Assembly (NCBI GenBank): GCA_903895255.1
Contig: CAITTG010000005.1
Span: 49,918 to 113,917, forward strand
Direction of reading: 5' to 3'
Source: an uncultured Verrucomicrobia subdivision 3 bacterium
GTDB taxonomy: Bacteria; Verrucomicrobiota; Verrucomicrobiia; Limisphaerales; UBA11358
Length of the DNA: 64,000 bases
The position numbers and the translations under genes were made by a program. The notes below the pieces were generated by a model. That model was not told where the DNA came from and searched no databases. It saw nothing but the letters and a program-made list of their open reading frames with translations. Shown here piece by piece: positions 60,726-64,000 of the stretch; position 1 is the stretch's first letter, and every line of letters begins with the position of its first letter.

Positions 60726-61445
60726 ATGGGCATGGCCGATGTACACCTCCACACCACCGCCAGCGATGGCATGATGAGTCCCGCCATGCTGCTCAATTAC
60801 GTCTCCGTCCACACCCGCCTGGATTTGATTGCCATCACCGATCACAACACCCTCGATGGCTATTTCCGCGCCCGGGAATTTCATGACCGGCGGGAAAATG
60901 ACCATTTGCACGCCCTCACCCTGATTCCCGGCCTGGAGGTCTCCAGCCGCGACGGCCATGTGCTGGGAATTAATCTGACCCAACTCATTCCCCGGGGATT
61001 GAGCGCGGCGGAAACCGTGACCGCCATTCACGAGGCCGGTGGCCTCGCCTTCGCCCCGCATCCGTATGCGAAATTACCCGGCCTGAAGGATTTTGCCGGC
61101 GTGCGCGGCCGGTTTTTGGTGCTGCCCTTCGATGCCGTGGAAACCCGCAATTCCACCCCCACCGAACTGTTCAACAATCCTTGGGCAAGCTTCAAAAACC
61201 GCCGCCGCCAGCCGCCTCTCGCCGAGTATGGCGGCAGCGACAGCCATTTTCTCTGGGCCATTGGCCGCACGTGGACCCAATACGACGGCTGCGGCTGGCG
61301 GGATTTTGCGGCCGCCATCCGCACGTGCCGCACCCGGGCCTGCGGCCTGACCTGGGGACCGGTGAGTCTCTGGCATTACTTTCGGGACCGCCGTCGCTGG
61401 CGGAAATTCTGCGCCGGGCACGGCGTGGAACTCCAGGATTTATGA
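60726..61445 (+). CDS. PHP-domain phosphoesterase
   Basis: 239 residues from ATG 60726 (MGMADVHLHTTASDG). PHP metal motifs are all visible: ADVHLH (His-x-His), ASDG, AITDHNTLDGY, Glu in LIPGLEVSS, HP in APHPYAKLPG and GGSDSHF near the end. The family hydrolyses phosphoester bonds, for example histidinol phosphate, 3',5'-nucleoside bisphosphate or RNA/DNA. No cofactor domain. It diverges from the S74 gene (60488) across 237 bases, which show no clear promoter. Substrate undetermined, cytoplasmic. Confidence 0.88.
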   Translation: MGMADVHLHTTASDGMMSPAMLLNYVSVHTRLDLIAITDHNTLDGYFRAREFHDRRENDHLHALTLIPGLEVSSRDGHVLGINLTQLIPRGLSAAETVTAIHEAGGLAFAPHPYAKLPGLKDFAGVRGRFLVLPFDAVETRNSTPTELFNNPWASFKNRRRQPPLAEYGGSDSHFLWAIGRTWTQYDGCGWRDFAAAIRTCRTRACGLTWGPVSLWHYFRDRRRWRKFCAGHGVELQDL

Positions 61446-61659
61446 TTGATGAGTGGGACTGGCACAATCTCGTTGGTTTTGCCCGCCATAATGGCCAGGT
61501 GTTTGGAACACCCCGGCAAAAAGTTCTGGAATCTTGAAGATATTAAACGGTTAAAGGGTTAAGTCATTTTACCGCGATGCTTGGCCATCATTTTCACGCC
61601 AGCAAACCGGTGCCGCCGCCTTTCGACTTTAGACTTTGGACCTTAGACTTTGGGCAGTT

Positions 61660-62643
61660 TCAAATGCCCGGTCGCGCCAGCCCCTCCAATCCCGCCCCCT
61701 CCCGCTCCTGCAACACCGCCTCGATCCGCGGCACATACATCTGCGTCTCCGCCGGCAAATGCCCGGCAATCGCGTCGTAGCTGTGCGCGCTTTCCCGCGC
61801 CAGTAACCGTTCCACCGTCCCCTCCCCCGCATTGTACGCCGCCATCACCAGCCGCCAGTCCTGGAACCGGTCAAACAAATACTTAAAATACTCCGCCGCC
61901 GCCCGCGCGCTCGGCACCGCTTGCATCCGCTGATCCCGCGGCCAGAGCGATAGCCCAAACCGCCGCGCCGTCTCCGGCATGAATTGAAACAAACCCACCG
62001 CCCCCGCCGGACTCTGCGCCTCCCGGTCAAACGACGATTCCACCTCCGCCACCCACACCAGCTCCGGCGGCACATTCTGCGCCACAAACACCGGCTTCAA
62101 TTCCGCCACATACGCCCCCGCCCCGGCCGGCAGCGGCCGCCCCGTCACCTGCCGCCGCCACAACTCCCGCTCCTCCTGGGGCGGCGGATTCCGCGCCACC
62201 ACCGGTGCCGCATTCGTCGCCCCCCGCGCGGGTGCATTCGTAATCACCAACGGCGGGGCTGGCGGCAGCTCGCGAATTTCCTCCGCCACGTCCAGATAAT
62301 CCATCTGCGCCTTCAGCCACGACGCATAAGGCTGCGTTTCCGGCCGGCTTGCCAGGAGCGGCAGCACCGTCCGCGCCGTGTCCCGCAACGCCGCCACATC
62401 CACCACCACATTCCCCCCCATCCGCTCCTGAAACTCGTTATAAAACCGGTCCACCACCGCCGGATCCAGCGCCGGCAGCGCCGCCAAAACATTCGTATCC
62501 ACATTCTGCTGCGCCCACTGCTGCACCCCCTGCACCACCTCCGGCAAGGTAATCACGTCATCATTCGTCTGCGCCCGCAACGCCCCCGCACCCGCCAGCG
62601 CCGTCATGAACCCCGCCAGACCGCACAATTTTAATAAATCCAT
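61660..62643 (-). CDS. Periplasmic lytic transglycosylase (SLT/MltD-like)
   Basis: 327 residues from ATG 62643. Signal peptide LCGLAGFMTALAGAGALRA. A Pro/Ala linker region (about 130-190) leads to the goose-lysozyme-like SLT domain: LVWVAEVESSFDREAQSPAG (catalytic Glu in EVESSFD), AVGLFQFMPETARRFGL, DWRLVMAAYNAGEGTVERLL, LPAETQMYVPRIEAVL. Cleaves peptidoglycan with 1,6-anhydro product; acts in cell-wall turnover or assembly of envelope-spanning machines. No LysM domain. The 214 bases to the PHP gene hold only short tandem CTTTAGACTTTGG/CCTTAGACTTTGG units (61626-61649). Confidence 0.92.
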   Translation of the reverse strand: MDLLKLCGLAGFMTALAGAGALRAQTNDDVITLPEVVQGVQQWAQQNVDTNVLAALPALDPAVVDRFYNEFQERMGGNVVVDVAALRDTARTVLPLLASRPETQPYASWLKAQMDYLDVAEEIRELPPAPPLVITNAPARGATNAAPVVARNPPPQEERELWRRQVTGRPLPAGAGAYVAELKPVFVAQNVPPELVWVAEVESSFDREAQSPAGAVGLFQFMPETARRFGLSLWPRDQRMQAVPSARAAAEYFKYLFDRFQDWRLVMAAYNAGEGTVERLLARESAHSYDAIAGHLPAETQMYVPRIEAVLQEREGAGLEGLARPGI

Positions 62644-62768
62644 AGCCACAAATTCAATCTGGTCCACCCCGCCCCCATTATCAAACGCAATTGACTGGTG
62701 TCGCCGCGAAAAAGCGCATAAGACACAAAAGAAAACAAGTTGATACGACTCCGGTTTTTAACCACTGA

Positions 62769-62809
62769 CCAAGCCAGCCATTGCCAAAATTGGCATTTAG
62801 GCTGCTTGG
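62769..62809. repeat. Large imperfect hairpin with a 14-bp perfect palindrome
   Basis: Centre TGCCAAAATTGGCA (62782-62795) is a perfect palindrome; outside it CCAAGCCAGCC (62769-62779) pairs with GGCTGCTTGG (62800-62809) with one bulge. It lies between the DUF5995 gene end and the transglycosylase start. Neither side has a T-run. Could be a repressor operator or a weak terminator; undecided. Confidence 0.5.
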
Positions 62810-62859
62810 CTTATAATTTGCACCTTTTGCGCCTTTTCGCGGCTAAAACAATTCAAAAA

Positions 62860-63594
62860 TCACCCCAGCCCACCCGCGCCCACATGCGCAAGCAACCCCC
62901 GCCCCGCGAACCCCGTAAATTCGTCCAGCGTCCCCAGAAAATCAGTTTGCAGTTCCGGCAGTGCCCGGAGATTCCACAGCAACTCCGCATGCGTCCAGGC
63001 CGCGTCACGCGCCGCCCGCACACTCCACATCGCCACCACATCGTCCAGGGGCCCCGCCACGGCATCCACCGCGCCAAGAATCCCCGTGGTGAATTCCTGC
63101 TTCACCCGCGTCTCCACCGTCTCCAAAATCCCGTTCACCGTTTCGTAATCCGCATAATGGGCGTCCGTCCGGACCGGTGCTCCGCCCGTCGCCTCATAGA
63201 TCTGGACTATCGCCACTGGCAGATCGCGATTGATATGCGCGTTCATGCCCGCCAGGGCGAATTGAATCCGCGCCAGTCCCGGGTCCGGCCGCGCTGCCAA
63301 CAAGGGACGCCACGCCGCCGGCGCCGTCGCCAGATTAGCCTCCCCCAGCGCCAGCGCGTTGAAATATAAATTGGCAAACCCCACGTCCAATTGCCCGATC
63401 CAGACTGCATCATTAAACGTGCCCGCGGCAATGGCATCCCGCATCGCCGTCGTCACCGCCAGATACAAATGATTAAACCATTTTAAACCGTCCGTATCCG
63501 GCAACAACTGATCAATGTCCGTCAGCATTTCCAACACCCCGGCCACCGAAGTAGCCGGTCGCCGCGCCACGATATTTGCGAGAGTATCCACCAT
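62860..63594 (-). CDS. DUF5995 family protein
   Basis: 244 residues from ATG 63594 (MVDTLANIV), preferred over the frame start 63651 because the latter adds 19 residues without homology. Helix-rich: LEMLTDIDQLLPDTDGLKWF, HLYLAVTTAMRDAIAAGTF, FANLYFNALALGE, LARIQFALAGMNAHINRDLP, HYADYETVNGILETVE, WSVRAARDAAWTHAELLWNL. The conserved NAHINRDLP segment with two His is the DUF5995 signature. No catalytic role is known to me. No signal peptide; two predicted-helix bundles. Isolated on the minus strand beyond the transglycosylase. Confidence 0.85.
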   Translation of the reverse strand: MVDTLANIVARRPATSVAGVLEMLTDIDQLLPDTDGLKWFNHLYLAVTTAMRDAIAAGTFNDAVWIGQLDVGFANLYFNALALGEANLATAPAAWRPLLAARPDPGLARIQFALAGMNAHINRDLPVAIVQIYEATGGAPVRTDAHYADYETVNGILETVETRVKQEFTTGILGAVDAVAGPLDDVVAMWSVRAARDAAWTHAELLWNLRALPELQTDFLGTLDEFTGFAGRGLLAHVGAGGLG

Positions 63595-63680
63595 GCCCCC
63601 ACCATAACCCGCCCGCCGCCAGTGGGCAATGCTTACCCACCCCTGGCCCATCGCTGAAATTCTCTGCGCCTTCGCGCCTC

Positions 63681-63710
63681 TGCGTTAAATCCCCATTTTA
63701 GGCTCTCGGC
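63681..63710. repeat. 30-base direct repeat, copy 1
   Basis: Starts TGCGTTAAATCCCCATTTTA and ends GGCTCTCGGC; identical over 30 bases to 63956-63985, 275 bases downstream in the same orientation. Confidence 0.75.
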
Positions 63711-63955
63711 TCATTTTGGCAGCCAAATCCCCGGCGCGCGGGTCCGTGACCCGCAGCACCTGCGCCTGCCGTGGGGTGCAGGAATCAAAACCCATCTCCG
63801 AATCCAAATCCCCATTTTTCCAACCTCACCAGGCAAAGTGCCCGCGCGCCGCCACAGCCGTCGGCCGCCAGTGCCTTTCTTTTTGCGATTTTTCGCGCCT
63901 TTTCGTGGCCATGAAATCCCCTCCCCAACTCCGCGCCTCCGCGGCTTTGCGCCTT

Positions 63956-63985
63956 TGCGTTAAATCCCCATTTTAGGCTCTCGGC
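63956..63985. repeat. 30-base direct repeat, copy 2
   Basis: Identical to 63681-63710 over 30 bases. The preceding GCGCCT(T/C)TGCGT is also similar, so the shared unit is a little longer than 30 with mismatches. Confidence 0.75.
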
Positions 63986-64000
63986 GCCTTTTCGCGGCCC

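Larger units (their letters stand above)
63595..64000. other. Non-coding window end with degenerate repeats
   Basis: 406 bases without a supported gene; open frames here (for example 63716-63976) have Cys/Arg/Ser-rich translations without start context. It contains the 30-base repeats listed separately and several GCGCCTTTGCGC / GCGCCTTTTCGCGGC-type units, also seen near 62826 (GCGCCTTTTCGCGGC). These look like dispersed intergenic repeats. Confidence 0.6.

Noticed and set aside
63716..63976. 86-codon frame at the right end
   Set aside because: No start context, Cys/Arg/Ser-rich translation, overlaps dispersed repeats.

Overview
The window looks like a chromosomal segment from a free-living polysaccharide-degrading bacterium of the Verrucomicrobiota, perhaps a Pedosphaera/Limisphaera-type lineage. 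This is an inference from four things. There are short pseudopilins with a [17 protein letters not shown] start next to very large secreted proteins. There are LamG/Ig/PQQ/haem mosaic proteins ending in the verrucomicrobial-type C-terminal domain. GC is high, and many secreted glycosidases have simple signal peptides without any SusC/SusD pair. No rRNA, tRNA, IS element, phage integrase or CRISPR array was seen.

Left and centre (1-48927) form one large carbohydrate locus built from four main transcription units. (i) A minus-strand operon, 16780 down to the left edge, encodes a PL1-type pectate lyase, an MFS transporter, a DapA-family aldolase, an (alpha/alpha)6 glycosidase, a beta-helix/TIM-barrel fusion, a DUF5060/DUF4038 glycosidase, an unassigned TIM-barrel glycosidase, GH127, GH43 and a DUF3826 protein cut by the window edge. 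(ii) A plus-strand pair encodes GH141-like and GH78 enzymes (21407-26032). (iii) A long minus-strand operon (42061 down to 26058) encodes a SUMF1-like protein, a RuBisCO-like protein, a DUF1537 acid-sugar kinase, an Asp/Glu racemase-like protein, BASS and SSS transporters, an Fe-alcohol dehydrogenase, a second DapA-family aldolase, PdxA, a second DUF1537 kinase, an AraC regulator, a GH2 and a second DUF3826 protein. (iv) A plus-strand trio encodes GH2, a beta-propeller glycosidase and GH95 (42191-48927). The two strands diverge at 42062-42190. The glycosidase set (PL1, GH127, GH141, GH78, GH95, GH2, DUF4038, GH43) fits pectin and especially rhamnogalacturonan-II (RG-II), the only common glycan holding apiose, aceric acid, Kdo and Dha together with fucose, rhamnose and arabinose.

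The intracellular genes make chemical sense in that light. Fe-ADH, DapA-family aldolase, PdxA and DUF1537 kinase are consecutive and nearly all overlap or touch. Aldol cleavage of Dha (3-deoxy-D-lyxo-heptulosaric acid) would give pyruvate and a four-carbon aldehyde acid; its reduction gives, by stereochemistry, D-threonate, the known substrate of DUF1537/PdxA2 pairs that make DHAP. The RuBisCO-like protein with the other DUF1537 kinase matches the 3-oxo-isoapionate kinase/decarboxylase pair of oxidative apiose catabolism. Both assignments are hypotheses, but together they suggest a dedicated route for the rare sugars of RG-II.

The right part (49023-64000) is less coherent. It holds a 1782-residue LamG/Ig/PQQ/PA14/dihaem-cytochrome mosaic protein translationally coupled to a pseudopilin, a secreted YVTN beta-propeller protein, a TatD-like hydrolase with a small partner, an S74 self-processing surface protein with long internal repeats, a PHP phosphoesterase, a lytic transglycosylase and a DUF5995 protein. 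Intergenic palindromes and short direct repeats occur here. Transcription units are compact: at least twelve gene junctions have the stop and start codons sharing the four bases ATGA, so translational coupling is a general feature of the window.
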